Notes: generated by a model not told the origin, from the sequence alone. 64,000 nucleotides of DNA from Aphrocallistes beatrix (GCA_963281255.1 OY725492.1:4581571-4645570), one strand, 5' to 3'. Positions 44,762 to 56,705 are shown, counted from the first letter of the stretch. Program-made: numbers and translations.

Positions 44762-45455
44762 TACTCACTAAAATAAAGAATATATAACTTCTCTTTCAAA
44801 CAATTAAAATCCAAATTAGAATTAGACTCAGATCAGTCAGATAAAATCAATCACAGAGATGGGACAATGACAACTAAATACAATGGAGTCACTTATTAGC
44901 TATCGTGTTAATGCCACTTTCAGATTCCAAGACTACAAATGAAAAGGAATCCGTTTCCTTGATAGACTAGCCTGTAGATAGAATTTTTGAGAAATGTAAC
45001 TTAAGTTGGATGAATCTCACTATATCAAACGATTACTTAAATGATCACAAATAAGATCTGGTAACCTATCGAACAGTTCTCTATGTCTTAAGAATGTTTG
45101 TTGGATGAACCAAAAACGATGAAGGAATTTTACAGTGAATAAAGGTGCTAAGCACTGACTTAATGTTTCGTTTAAGAATCTCACGGATAAAATACAAAGG
45201 AAGTTGAGAGAAGAAAATGAGATTAAATACAAAGTAATCTGAGGAAATATCTCATAAAAATACATGAATCGAAAATGTTTAGGATAGAATAATAATTGAG
45301 GATCGGAAGGAAGAGCCTAACAACCAGAATAGTTCAGTAGATTCATGCAGACTAGTTCAGTCTCTACTCTAACAAATTAGTATCGAAACTACAAAATATG
45401 TATCTATATGAGATATTGTTCTCATTTGTTTGTATTATTATTATTATTATGGATT
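44762..45455. other. Intergenic; 3' flank of T13
   Basis: The last 150 bp (about 45290-45455) resemble the 3' flanks of T4 and T11 ('gaaggaagagcctaacaacc', 'attagtatcgaaactacaaa', (ATT)n), probably the T13 3' UTR. The rest shows nothing recognisable. Confidence 0.4.
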
Positions 45456-46595
45456 TTAAATTAGTTCCACTGATATTTTGAGAGTAATTCTGTCGCCATT
45501 GGAGTATTTCTTCTGTAATAGATCAGCATGTGAGATAAAGTTAACACTACCAAAACCATTATTCCCCTCAGTGCTTGGTTTACTGAAGCATTCAGAAAAC
45601 TCCTTGAAATCTTCTTCTGTAATTTCATCATTGAATTTATAATTATGTTTATCATCAAGTTGGTTGATTAGCACCATAGAGTATTTGTAAAGAATAGGCC
45701 ATTTAAGGGTATCATCCCATTCTCCTTTCATAATACTAAGATAAAAGCCGATATGATTATCATGACGAACCCATCCAACCCATCCTTGAAACTTGTACAA
45801 TCCTACATAGAATGGATCACTGTATGTGTCATTATTTTGTGAGATTTTATCTTTTACTCCAATAATATTCCATCCAATATTTCCTCTCAGTAAGAAAGTC
45901 GAAATTGCGGTTAATGGTGATTTTAGCTCTAAATAAGATTTTTTCAATTCTTCATCATTTTTTTCCAATTGAACTATCTTCGTCCTTAACTGTTCATTCT
46001 CTTTCTTTTGTTCCGACACTTTACATTGCATATTACTAATAATGCTAATTGTTAGTTTCATATGTTTGTGCATATCTTCTTTCTCATGTTCTTCTAAGTT
46101 TCTTTTCAGAACTTTGACTTCACATCCGTATTGAGAATAAGGACACGCCACAGAAAATAACTCGCAATGTTCTAGATGATAGAGTAGCCTACTCACTTCA
46201 TTTGTCCAATCACAGCCCTTAGATTTCAATGGACAATAAACCTAAATATTTAAGTAGCAGTGTCAATTGAAATACAATGCAATTTATATAAATTCTAAAC
46301 TCACTTGTTTCTCGTTGACTGTTTCACGATTCAATTGAACTTTGTGTGTGTTTACATCTGTTGGTATACAAACAGAACATCTGAGTTCTTGTTTACCATT
46401 CTTCTCAAACAAAGACGCATCTCTCAACATTCCTCCACAGTAGTTACAGAGTAGAAACTTCTCTTCCATTTTGCTTGTTATCTTTTCCACTAACAACTCT
46501 GTTCTCCATCCTCTGTAACTACCATCATCTCGTATCACATACACTAACTTGTTTATTTCTGAGTTAGGTTCTGGTACAGAGGTTTTCTCTGCCAT
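45456..46595 (-). CDS. T13: short RING-like/zf-TRAF/MATH protein (two exons)
   Basis: Exon 1 46305-46595 and exon 2 45456-46241, 63-bp phase-0 intron, 358 residues, the shortest intact member. RING-like pairs are CNYC and LRCSVC, with Gln instead of His. Only the first finger module is present (CDWTNEVSRLLYHLEHCELFSVACPYSQYGC), followed at once by a coiled coil (KENEQLRTKIVQLEKNDEEL) and the MATH domain (DPFYVGLYKFQG, LKWPILYKYSM, FISHADLLQKKYSNGD). No hydrophobic run. It resembles the first module of T7/T9 without their insert, so it may reflect the simpler ancestral layout of that subgroup. Confidence 0.87.
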
Positions 46596-46959
46596 TATTC
46601 ACTCGTCTAACAATTCAGAACAGGATTAGTTTGTATAAACACTACAAAGCTGAGTATTAATTACTCAATGAGTGACTATTTAAATAAAGTATATTGTATT
46701 TGTTGCTAATTAATCCTTATTGGAGATGGCAGATTTTATATATCATGTAGTATACCATAGGGAGGTAATATTATGAATATTTTTCCACCTGGCAGATTAC
46801 TTGTTGCAGATTCACGATATTATTAAGTGTAACTATTGAGTTAGTTGAAGTCTCAGAACTGCACCTAAGGATTCTTAGAAGCACAAAATTGCTAATATTT
46901 ACAACTTCAAATACCAAATCGAATAAATAATACACTAACCAAGGTACAATCCAACAGAT

Positions 46960-47240
46960 CGGCTGTAAATGAGATGCTTTAAAGGAAATGAAGTGCACAT
47001 GTTCGAGGAAGAGTGGAGACCTCACAAAACACTCCCACACACAGAGGAAACGAAAGATCATTTTCGAATTGTCAATGGAATGTAAGATAGATTGAGTAAT
47101 CGGACATTGATCACGCCTTGGCAACACACTTAGCCAAATGGCACTCACAAATTCTTGGATCATGAGGTGTGAAAACTTCAAAACACTCGTCCACTTCCCC
47201 AATCTGTCCTTTCTACCATGTGCTCTGCAAGACCCAAGCA
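46960..47240 (-). pseudogene. N5: NLR-like fragment, best-preserved motif
   Basis: Minus strand: GKWTSVLKFSHLMIQEFVSA then IWLSVLPRRDQCPITQSI, in one frame from 47193 into the region around 47060. This copy keeps the F-x-H-L-x-x-Q-E-F motif and the following W-L-S without the stops seen in N1 and N3. The 3' part is shortened by deletion (FRFLCVWECFVRSPLFLEHVHF fuses segments that lie about 500 bp apart in N1-N3). No P-loop or leucine-rich repeats are visible. Confidence 0.5.
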
Positions 47241-47479
47241 TTTACATGACATTTCTACATTTCCAATCTTAACACTATTTCATGAGACAATGTCAGATCA
47301 TGATCAGACACTAATAAACGCAGCTCCAATTCTGTAGATACAACCGAGGACAGCTGGATTTTGGGCATAGAATCTGCACTAATGTTTGAGACTTTGAATA
47401 ATTCATAATTCTTCATCATCTTTCAATGAATTAGTCAACTTAGGTGAGAAGATAAAAACTGAGAGGCGAGGCAAACTTA

Positions 47480-47781
47480 GCAGAGGAGTATTGCTACAGC
47501 ATGACAATGCAAGGCGCCATGTAAGCAATCAAACCATCAACGTAATGAAGGAGTTAGGCTTCGAATGTTTGTCCCGCCCCCCTTATAGTCCTGACCTGGC
47601 ACCTAGCGATTATTGGCTGTTCGGGGAAATGAAAAGGACACTACGTGGAAAAAGATTTGACGATTTCAAAAGTCTCAAGTACCAGTTAGACCAATGGGAA
47701 AAGGGCCTCCCGGGAATTCTTCGCCACTGGGATAGACAGGCTCCCAGACCGATGGCAAAAGTGCATAAAGTTGAAGGGTGA
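47480..47781 (+). pseudogene. M3: mariner-like transposase fragment
   Basis: The best open copy of the fragment: LLQHDNARRHVSNQTINV, then PPYSPDLAPSDYWLFGEMKR and the C-terminal HWDRQAPRPMAKV. It contains the second and third catalytic Asp segments only, and lies 3' of T14. Confidence 0.75.
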
Positions 47782-47915
47782 ATACATTGAAAATTTCGAT
47801 TACTTATAATGATTAGTGCTTGTATATATATATGGACGGACGAGATATGCCATAAGGGCATTTCCCTATAAGAGCTGCACTAAGAAGTAATGAAACAGAA
47901 AAAAAAACTATGAGA

Positions 47916-47925
47916 CTTATTTATT
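47916..47925 (-). terminator. Candidate polyadenylation signal of T14
   Basis: AATAAATAAG on the minus strand, 84 bp beyond the T14 stop; same relative place in T5 and T6. Confidence 0.5.
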
Positions 47926-48008
47926 CAAATCAGATATCAAAAACAGAGTCTATAGAGACTAATCACTAAACACAACTGTTGCTATCTAAGAAAACATTAG
48001 TTTGTGTC

Positions 48009-50364
48009 TTAGACTAGTTCCACCGAGATTTTTAGCATTATTGAGTCATCTTTATAGTATTTATCTTGTAATAGAACATCATGAGGGATAAACTTAATAC
48101 GATAACCTCCATTCTTCTCACTGCTTGGTTTACTAAAGTGTTCAGCAAAATTCTTCAAATATTCCTCTGGGATTATACCATTGAACTCAAAATTATGTCT
48201 AGCATCAAGTTGGTTGATAAGTACCATTGAAAATTTGTACTTGATAGGCCATTTAAGTGTGTCATCCATTTTTCCTTTCAAAATGTGAAGATATAAACCA
48301 ACATAATTTCTCTCTTCTTTCCATAAGATTTGTGCTTGAAACTTGTACAATCCTACATTAAATGGATCACTGAATGTGTTATCATCTCTCTGAATTTTGC
48401 CATTCACTCCACTAATTTCCCATTCAAGATTTCCTATAGTTCTCAAGCTTGAGGTCATCATAATAATCACAATCAATACAATCATTATAATCGTCATAGG
48501 AATGAATAAATATTTAAATCGCTTTAAATGATCGCTCTCTTTAGCTTTAAGATTCAAATGCTTGTCCATATCTTCTTTCCTTTCCTGTAGCGATGATCGA
48601 GATTCTTCATTCTTCTTTTCTAAATTAAGGATATTCGTTCTCAATTCTTCGTTTTTCTCTTCCAATTTCAAAACCCTACACTGAATCTTAAATTCATTAC
48701 TTTTCAATTCTCCATTCTCTTTTTGCAACGTTATTACTTCACTTTGCATTAGATGAATTGTTAGTTTAATATGTTTGTGCATATCTTCTTTCTCATGTTG
48801 TTCTAAGTTTCTTCTTTGAACTTTAACTTCACACCCGTATTGAGAATAAGGACACTCTGTTTCTTGTAGAGGACACTCCTGACTGAGATGAATAGATTTG
48901 TCCTTCCTTTTTACCCGAAATTCTTCACTGCATTCATTCGGACATGGAATAAGGAAATTTTCACACACTTCTAGTAGATGTTCGTTCATGTCACATGGTT
49001 TCACACTATTAGTACAGTATTCACACCTGACAGTTCTCATGGGACAAAATGTCCTGTGTGTCTCTACTCTCCTTCTCTCCACTCTACTCACTTCTCCTTT
49101 CTCATCTCTACATCCCAGAGGACACGCCACAGGAAATAACTCACACTCTTCTAGATGACGGAGTAGCTCGCTCAGCTCATTTGTCCAATCACAGCCTTTC
49201 TTCTTCAATGGACAATAAACCTAAATACAAGTATCTTATATATTAAACACTAGGATTGTTTTTGTTTGAGAGATACGAAAATTGGCATGTAGGTGTCAAA
49301 CACTATCGTAGGCTGTCATTGTTATTAATACTCCATAGCAATAACTTATATAGATGTCTCAATTATATTATACTGTGTAGCAATTATTTTCACATCTTTA
49401 TATACAGGGTGTCTCAAAAGTTCTGCAACAAATTTTGCTGATGTATTATACATAGACAAATAGATCGAATATCCGACACCTCTTTTTAATCAAAAATAGG
49501 GAGGATTATCTTAATTATTTTACATTCCCAATGGCCTGCTTTTCTCAATTTATTTGCAATAATGGATTATATATATCGTTGTCTCATAAAGAATATTTTT
49601 TATCTCAATAAAAAACTCATATCCATGGTACTTTTTACGGCTATACTTAAAAATACTCGATCTTATCGAATATTTCTGTTGCATAAATCAAAAGTAATAA
49701 TATTATATTAGTATTATGAATCAATTACAGAATATAGAAGTGATTTATGTAATATTTAATCAGAAAAATTGAGATCTTCAAACTTGACACTTTTGAGTTC
49801 CAAATTTTGTAGTCAATGGTATGTAATTATTTAAAATTTTATAAGAAATGTCTTTTGCGTAATGAGTTGAGCTCATTTCTATGCAAGAAGGGTGCTAGTT
49901 TTCATTTATGGAGGCTAATTTGGGCTAAAACCAAGTGATCTTAGTCAAATTAACAAAGTAAAATTGGTTGTTGCAGAACTTTTGAGACACCCTATATAGT
50001 ATAGTATAGTATATAAGCATCAATCTTCAATCAATAGTAAAATGAATTGAAATTTATATAAATTCTAACTCACTTGTTTCTCGTTGACTGTTTCACGACT
50101 CAATTGAGCTAATTGTTTGTTTATATCTTTCGGAATACAAAGAGAACAAGCTACTTTGTGTTTACCATCTTTCTCATAAAAGCACGCATCTCTCAACATT
50201 CCTCTGCAGTAGTCACAGAGTAGAAACTTCTCACCTAAATTTCCAGAAATTTCTTCCACTAACAACTCTGTTCTCCATCCTCCGTAACTACCATCATCTC
50301 GTATCACATACACTAACTTGTTTATTTCTGAGTTAGGTTCTGGTACAGAGGTTTTCTCTGCCAT
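48009..50364 (-). CDS. T14: RING-like/zf-TRAF/MATH protein with hydrophobic segment
   Basis: Exon 1 50074-50364 and exon 2 48009-49220 give 500 residues without stops. RING-like CDYC and GKHKVACSLC; full zinc-finger series (CPLGC, HRTFCPM, CEYC, CPNEC, CPLQETECPYSQYGC); coiled coil (LKLEEKNEELRTNILNLEKK); a hydrophobic run (FIPMTIIMIVLIVIIMM, about residues 338-355) next to the MATH domain; MATH (DPFNVGLYKFQA, LKWPIKYKFSM, FIPHDVLLQDKYYKDD). The intron is 853 bp, swollen by a Helitron-like piece and a 590-bp TIR element. This is the intact sister of T5 and T6 and shows which changes broke them. Confidence 0.87.
49405..49994. mobile_element. TA-flanked TIR element inside the T14 intron (590 bp)
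   Basis: Starts CAGGGTGTCTCAAAAGTTCT and ends with the near-complement 'agaacttttgagacaccct'; TA lies at both flanks. The CAGGGTGTC start is typical of mariner-type MITEs. It holds no transposase frame. The paralogous T6 intron lacks it. Confidence 0.75.
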
Positions 50365-50480
50365 TATTCACTCATCTAACAATTCAGAACAGGATTAGTT
50401 TGTCTAAACACTACAAAGCTGAGTATTAATTACTCAATGAGTGACTATTTAAATAAAGTATATTGTATTGTTGTAACATA
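50365..50480 (-). promoter_or_regulatory. Conserved upstream block of the TRAF units (example: T14)
   Basis: About 100 bp directly 5' of the ATG are almost invariant across units. Minus strand, away from the ATG: 'gacgagtgaata', 'aatcctgttctgaattg', 'tagtgtttagacaaac', then 'gagtaattaatactcagc' and 'tatttaaatagtcactcat'. The TATTTAAATA stretch, about 85 bp from the ATG, is a possible TATA-like element. Equivalent blocks start at 4984, 8885, 16595, 21614, 26517, 31852, 34259, 36290, 44408, 46596, 56392 and 59802. This is probably core promoter plus 5' UTR; its function is inferred from conservation, which recent duplication also explains in part. Confidence 0.5.
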
Positions 50481-50845
50481 ATATTCCTTTATAAATCTAG
50501 GAACTTATCAATGGATATAACCACACGAGTGATTCGATAAATGTTAGAAGGAAAGCATTGGTTATTAATCTTTATCCTAAGGATTAAGAACGTAGCACCA
50601 GCTTTATGGAGATTATCGAGAGCTGTATCTATTCTAGAATATTCAGACAAATTCTTCCCTTTTAGAAGTCTATGACGGAGGTTATAAATAAAATGTTATT
50701 TTCTAATTACAAATTGGAAATACATATCCAATCCAATTGTAACTAAGAAATATTAAATTGGAACTATAACATGGAAGTATGCATATGGAATGACGCACAT
50801 CAACAATACAAGAGTTCAGATAATGTTACAGCAGTGGAATGTCTA

Positions 50846-51540
50846 TTAACTGATATTATTCATTGATTGGTTGGCTCTGTTCGGCGATGCTTTCGGAGTA
50901 TTTTTGAGAAATGGAAGTGGTTGAGGATGCGACACAGCTTTAGCCAAGTCCTCTGCCAGCTGACTCAGCGACAAATTCACACCTTCCTCGACCTCCTGGC
51001 GTGAAGGGGTCTCCTGGAACCTCCCAGGGGGCAACTGGAACTATACCCGGAACTAAGTCTATTCGGGGTGCGGTCTCTTCGGATTTGTGGCTCCCAAGCG
51101 TCGTGGGTGGCAGCGTGTGGACTGGCGGGCTGGTAGGAGGAGCGAGGACGCGGTGTCTCCGTCCATGCCACAGAGGTCTGGTGCGACACTAAGGGGTCTG
51201 GGAGGGCGGGGAAGTTCGGGAGAGAGGGGAGGGATGGAATGTCAGAGAAGTGGTCTCGTGTGTCGATGGAAGTCCGAGAAGAGGTCCTGCTGAGGGAGAG
51301 TGGTTCCTGTCGCATTGTCTGCATGGCATGCTGTCGCTCTAGAGCCGACATTCTGGCGCCTATTCGTGCCACTTCTGCTTCCTTGAGTGACAGATTGTGT
51401 CTCAGTCTCTGAGAACTCTCCTTCTCAGCTGATAGGTCAGCTGTTAGGGAGGAGTGGCTAGCTTTCAAGTTTGAGAATCCTCGCGACTCAGAATTGTGTC
51501 TCTCTGTCTGCTGTCTCATCTCTAGACGGAGTGACGTCAT
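50846..51540 (-). pseudogene. C2: coiled-coil terminal exon, single-base frameshift
   Basis: Copy of the exon described at C4, with the acceptor 'cttctgcattcccag' intact. One A is missing from 'gggggcaaactgg' near 51031, so the frame leaves the normal reading within SSGYSSS and ends in a false C-terminus. The remainder (PPGRFQETPSRQEV ... PFLKNTPKASPNRANQ) is open in the other frame. It lies 3' of T15, separated from it by the elements at 51640-53134. Confidence 0.7.
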
Positions 51541-51639
51541 CTGGGAATGCAGAAGAAATCCATTTCCTGTAACAAACTACGCTGATTGTAGCTCCTTATA
51601 GAGCTCCTATCAGGGAGTGAAATAGCGTATTTAGTACTA

Positions 51640-52372
51640 CAAGCGCGCTTCGCTTGCTTGCGCTGCGCGGCTTGCGGACACTGTGTGTCCGCAGATTTAC
51701 CCAGTGGGAGCTTGGGGATATGAGAGAAACAATACGTCAGGCTTTCTTACTAAGTACGCTGGATTGTCATTTGTCTACGGTTACATTTAATAAATCAGAA
51801 CTGTAGCAGAAATTTTGTTTCGTGATAAATATAATTTACTTCGTATTAAGTCAACTAATCCTGAATGTAAGCTCAATTTGAATACACAAAGTTCACATTG
51901 CTAAAGATTATTATACTAAATAATCAATTCCAGTCCATGTCGTTAAAAGTTATTTTATGATCGAATTGATTGATCATAGCATATAACACACTTTAATTCT
52001 TGTGAACAATCAAATTATAGACTCAAAATAGCAGTATTCAATCATTTATATGAAATAGAATCGTGTGAATGGCATTATAAAAGGCTGATAATCGATTGGT
52101 TCACATAAACCAATGAATTTCAATCAAAAATAGTTATTTTGATTGTATGCATAAGTCAATACTATTTTATTCCAATGTATTTGCATTGTAAAATAATCGA
52201 ATTTGATTGGTCAGCACATTTTGTCACCTATCTCGGCGAGGTGTGAACATTTCGCTTAGATCTTCGAACTTAATCCTAGATTCATCATTTGACACGTACA
52301 TGCCAATTTTCGTATCTCTACGACTTGCCAATTCTTCAATCAATTCGGACAAACAAAAAAAACAACAAAAAA
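51640..52372 (-). mobile_element. Helitron-like element, subfamily A, inverted and 5'-truncated
   Basis: The plus strand starts CAAGCGCGCTTCGCTTGCTT, the complement of the hairpin end. The body matches 26899-27668 in reverse ('gaattgattgatcatagcat', 'cctatctcggcgaggtgtga'). It stops after 'caattcggacaaacaaaaa', so the TCTTATATATT start is missing. About 15 bp of the host sequence seen at 58607 are absent here. Confidence 0.55.
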
Positions 52373-52397
52373 CGATGTTAAGTGATGTGTGTAGGTA

Positions 52398-53134
52398 CAG
52401 TCGAACCTCCGAGATCCTGACACCTCCCTAGGCCGGGTATATTTTTCCACGAAATTTAATAATTTTTTTCTACTACCAATGAAAATATTCGACACAAAAA
52501 TTCATAAAAAAGTAAAATTCGGTACACTAATGTTCATGTAAGAGTAAAAATGGATAATGTCGGATCTCAGAGCATTGAAATTTAGAGCTGTCCTGATCTC
52601 AGAATAAAATTAAATTTGAGTTTAATACACACATCATGTAGATGATATAATAGAAATCGAAGAAAAGTATAGAATTATGGGTAAAAAATAAATGGATAAT
52701 GTCGGGAACGCAGAGCGTTGAAATTTAGAGCTGTCCGGTTCTCAGAATAGAATTCGACTAATATGCTTCTTGTGTGCACAACAAGCTTGATACCTGGATA
52801 ATGAAATTAAACCCAGTCCATGTTAAACTGAGAAGTATATACAGCTTGCATAAATATCTACTGCACTGAATTACTTATATGGAGGAATTGAATCCATAAA
52901 CTTTCAATTATCTGCTGATTTCTCCTAATGTCAAAGAGAAAAAAGCACTCTTATCCTCCCAAAAGAGTGTACAAATCGCCGCTTTATAAGGAAATAGAAC
53001 TCGCTGCTATATAAGTTTCCATTACTGTACACTTACCGGTTTCGCATGCTATACTGGACAAAATTCTGAGATCCGACAATTCTAAGATCCGGACACTGTT
53101 CGGACGGGACTGCCCGGTCTGAGAGGTTTTACTG
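52398..53134. mobile_element. TA-flanked pogo-like element (737 bp), no transposase
   Basis: Starts CAGTCGAACCTCCGAGATCC and ends 'cggtctgagaggttttactg'; TA lies at both sides. Sub-terminal 'gagatccgac' / 'gtcggatctcag' motifs are inverted. Empty sites are seen in the related flanks of C1 (about 30035) and C4 (about 62476), which read through without the element. Confidence 0.7.
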
Positions 53135-53439
53135 TATTACTAATAATTCACTTCCGGCTACGTGCTAAGATTTACAGTTAAGCAATTACAACAATTATAT
53201 AAATCATTGTATATCTCTTTGAGGAAACAAGTCATAATTAATGAGTTTTATAGATAATTTATATTATAAATGATAAAACTTGTTTAAGTTGTTTGAAGTA
53301 AGATTAAACATTAACAATCAAAGTTAACGGAGAAAAGAAGGACGTGGTAAACGTTTAAATTTAAATCCAGATATACAAGCTTTAGTCTATAGAAACTAAT
53401 CACTAAACACAACTATTACTACAAGTAAGTACAAGAATA

Positions 53440-56391
53440 TTAATTTGCATCTAAAATCAATTCCAAAGAAATTTTTAGGATTATTGAGTCGTCTTTAGAG
53501 TATTTCTCTTGTAATAGATTAGCATGGGAGATAAATTCAGGGAGACCGAAACCATCATTTTCTTCAGTACTTGGTTGCTTAAAGCATTGAGTAAACTTCT
53601 TCAAATCTTCTTCTGAAATTTCACCATTCTCTCCATAATTATCGTTAACATCAAGTTGGTTGATAAGCACCGTAGATCTTTTGTATCTGATAGGCCATTT
53701 AAGTGTGTAATCCCATTCTCCCTTCATAATGTAAAGATATAAACCCACATAATTATCATTATGAACCCATCCCACACATCCTCGAAACTTGTACAATCCT
53801 ACATAGAACGGATCACTGTATGTGTCCTCTTTTTGTGAGATTTTATTCTTTACTCCACTGATTTTCCATTCAAGATTTCCTTTAGCTCCCAAACTAGAAA
53901 CCATTGGGATTAACAAAGATTGGAATTTCTTTAACTGATCAATCTCTTCGTTACCTGCTACTGCCAGATGTTTGCGCAGACCTTCCTTCCCTTCCTGTAA
54001 GTCCACAATTAGTTCAACTGAAATTTTTAGGATTATTGAGTCGTCTTTAGAGTATTTCTCTTGTAATAGATCAGCATGGGAGATAAATTTAGCTTTACCT
54101 AAACCTACATTCTTCTCAGTGCTTGGTTGCTTGAAGCATTGAGTAAACTTCTTTAAATCTTCCTCTGTAATTTCATAATTATTTTCATAATTATCGTTTG
54201 CATCAAGTTGGTTGATTAGTACCAGAGAGCTTGTGTATCTGATAGGCCATTTAAGTGTGTCATCCCATTCTCCTTTCATAATAGAAAGATATAAACCCAC
54301 ATAATTATCATCACGAACCCAACCCATATATCCTTGAAACTTGTGCAATCCTACATAGAACGGATCACTGACTGTGTTCTCATTTTGTGAGATTTTATTC
54401 TTTACTCCACTGATTTTCCATTCAAGATTTCCTTTAGCTCCCAAGCTAGAAACCATTGGAATTAAGAAAGATTGGAATTTCTTTAACTGATCAATCTCTT
54501 TGTTACCTGCTACTGCCAGATGTTTGCGCAGACCTTCCTTCCCTTCCTGTAAGTCCACAATTAGTTCCACTGAAATTTGTAGGATTATTGAGTCGTCTTT
54601 AGAGTATTTCTGTAATAGATCAGCATGGGAGATAAATTTAGTTGTACCGAAACCTTCATTCTTCTCAGTACTTGGTTTACTGAAGCATTTAGGAAACTTT
54701 CCTAAACCTTCCTCTGAAATTTCACCAGTATTTTCATAATTATGTTCACCATCAAGTTGGTTGATAAGTACCTTAGAGCTTTTGTATCTGATAGGCCACT
54801 TGAGTGCATCATCCCATTCTCCTTTCATAATACAAAGAAATAAACCGACATAATTATCATTACTAACCCATTCAATTTGTGCTTGAAACTTGTACAATCC
54901 TACGTAGAATGGATCAGTGAATGTTTTCTCATTTCTCCGAATTTTGTTCTTTACTCCACTAATTTTCCATTCAAGATTTCCTTCAGCTCCCAAGATTGAG
55001 ATCATAGGAATTAACAAAGATTGGAATCTCCTTAAATGAACAATTTCGCTTGAGCTTGAGGTAATCATAATAATCACAATCATCATAATCATCATAGGGA
55101 TGAATAAATATTTAAATCGCTTTAAATTATCGCTCTCTTTAGCTGTAAGTTTCAAATGTTCTTCTTTCCCTTCCTGTATCGATGATCGAGATTCCTCATT
55201 AGTCTTTTCTAAATTAAGGATTTTCGTTCTCAACTCTTCGTTTTCCTTTTCCAGTTTCAATACTCTACTCTGAGAATTAAATTCATTACTTCTCAATTCT
55301 CCATTCTCTTTTTGTAACGTTATTACTTCACTTTGCATTAGATGAATTGTTAGTTTCATATGTTTGTGCATATCTTCTTTATCATGTTGTTCTAAGTTTC
55401 TTCTCTGAACTTTAACTTCACACCCGTATTGGGAATAAGGACACTCTGTTTCTTGTAGAGGACACTCCTGACTGAGATGAATAGATTTGTTCTTCCTTTT
55501 CACTCGAAATTCTTCACTGCATTTATTTGGACATGGAATAGGGAATTCTTCACATACTTCTAGATGTCCATTCATGTCACATACTTTCACACTAACACTA
55601 CAATATTCACACTTGACAGTTCTCATGGGACAACATGTCCTGTGTGTCTCTACTCTCCTTCTCTCCACTCTACTCACTTCTCCTTTCTCATCTCTACATC
55701 CCAGAGGACACGCCACAGGAAATAACTCACACTCTTCTAGATGATGGAGTAGCTCACTCAGTTTATTTGTCCAATCACAGCCTTTCTTCTTCAATGGACA
55801 ATAAACCTAAATATTTAAGTAGCAGTATCAATTTAAGTACAATGTAATTTCATTCTTGCCAACTGTCCCGTTTTTGGCGGGACGTCCCGCGTTTTTCACT
55901 CTTCTATTGAGCTAATTTTCATGAGTGTCCCGCTTTCACATGAAATTTTCCCATTATATCCCGATTTTTTAGGGTTTTTTCTATGTATAGTACCTTTCTA
56001 TTGGTCCCGCCATGTCCCGCGAAATTCAATGCTGCGTCCTGCTTTAAATCATGACTCAGGTTGGCATGTATGATTTAATTTATACAAATTCTAAACTCAC
56101 TTGTTTCTCGCTGACTGTTTCACGATTCAATTGAACTTTGTGTTTGTATACATGTTTTGGTATACAAACAGAACATCTGAGTTCTTGTTTACCATCTTTC
56201 TCAAACAATGACGCACCTCTCAACATTCCACTGCAGTAGTTACAGAGTAGAAACTTACCTTCTCCACCTTCTGTCATTTTTTTCACTAACAACTCCGTTC
56301 TCCATCCTCCGTAACTACCATCATCTCGTATCACATACACTAACTTGTTTATTTCTGAGTTAGGTTCTGGTACAGAGGTTTTCTCTGCCAT
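53440..56391 (-). CDS. T15: TRAF-like protein with three tandem MATH domains
   Basis: Exon 1 56101-56391 and exon 2 53440-55806, intron 294 bp, give 885 residues without stops. Order: RING-like cluster (about 44-75), zinc fingers (98-245: CPLGC, HRTCCPM, CEYC, CPNKC, CPLQETECPYSQYGC), coiled coil (250-310), hydrophobic run (FIPMMIMMIVIIMI, about 332-345), then MATH 1 (372-514), MATH 2 (555-698) and MATH 3 (739-882). Each MATH has LEWKISGVKNKI, DPFYVGL, LKWPIRY and FISHA(D/N)LL. The repeat period is 183-184 codons, including a linker (VDLQEGKEGLRKHLAVAGN) absent from single-MATH units, so whole linker-MATH blocks were duplicated. TRAF proteins have one MATH and trimerise through the coiled coil; a trimer here could present nine MATH surfaces. 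Confidence 0.85.
55850..56075. mobile_element. Small insertion in the T15 intron, MITE-like
   Basis: Compared with the 63-bp T13 intron, about 225 bp are inserted between 'caatgtaattt' and 'atttaatttata'. The ends 'cttgccaactg' and 'caggttggca' form short inverted repeats, and 'tcccg' motifs recur inside. The exact ends and target duplication are not resolved. Confidence 0.45.
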
Positions 56392-56705
56392 TATTCACTC
56401 GTCTAACAATTCAGAACAGAATTAGTTCGTCTAAACACTACAAAACTGAATATTAATCACTCAATGTGTGACTATTTAAATTGGGTTTATTATATTGTGT
56501 AACATAATATTCCTTCATAAATCTAGGAACTTATCGATGAATATAATCACACGAGAGGTTCGATAAATGTTAGAAGGAAAGCATTGACTATTAATCTTTA
56601 TCTTAAGGAATAACAAGAACGTAGCACCAGCTTTATGGAGATTATCGAGAGCTGTATCTATTCTAGAATATTCGGACAAATTCTTCCCTTTTAGAAGTCT
56701 ATGGC

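Noticed and set aside
51001-51293. Gly/Arg-rich plus-strand frames at 51001-51293, 57711-57917 and 61888-62187
   Set aside because: They are opposite-strand shadows of the C exons; the minus-strand frame has the coiled-coil pattern, an acceptor and conservation of amino acids.
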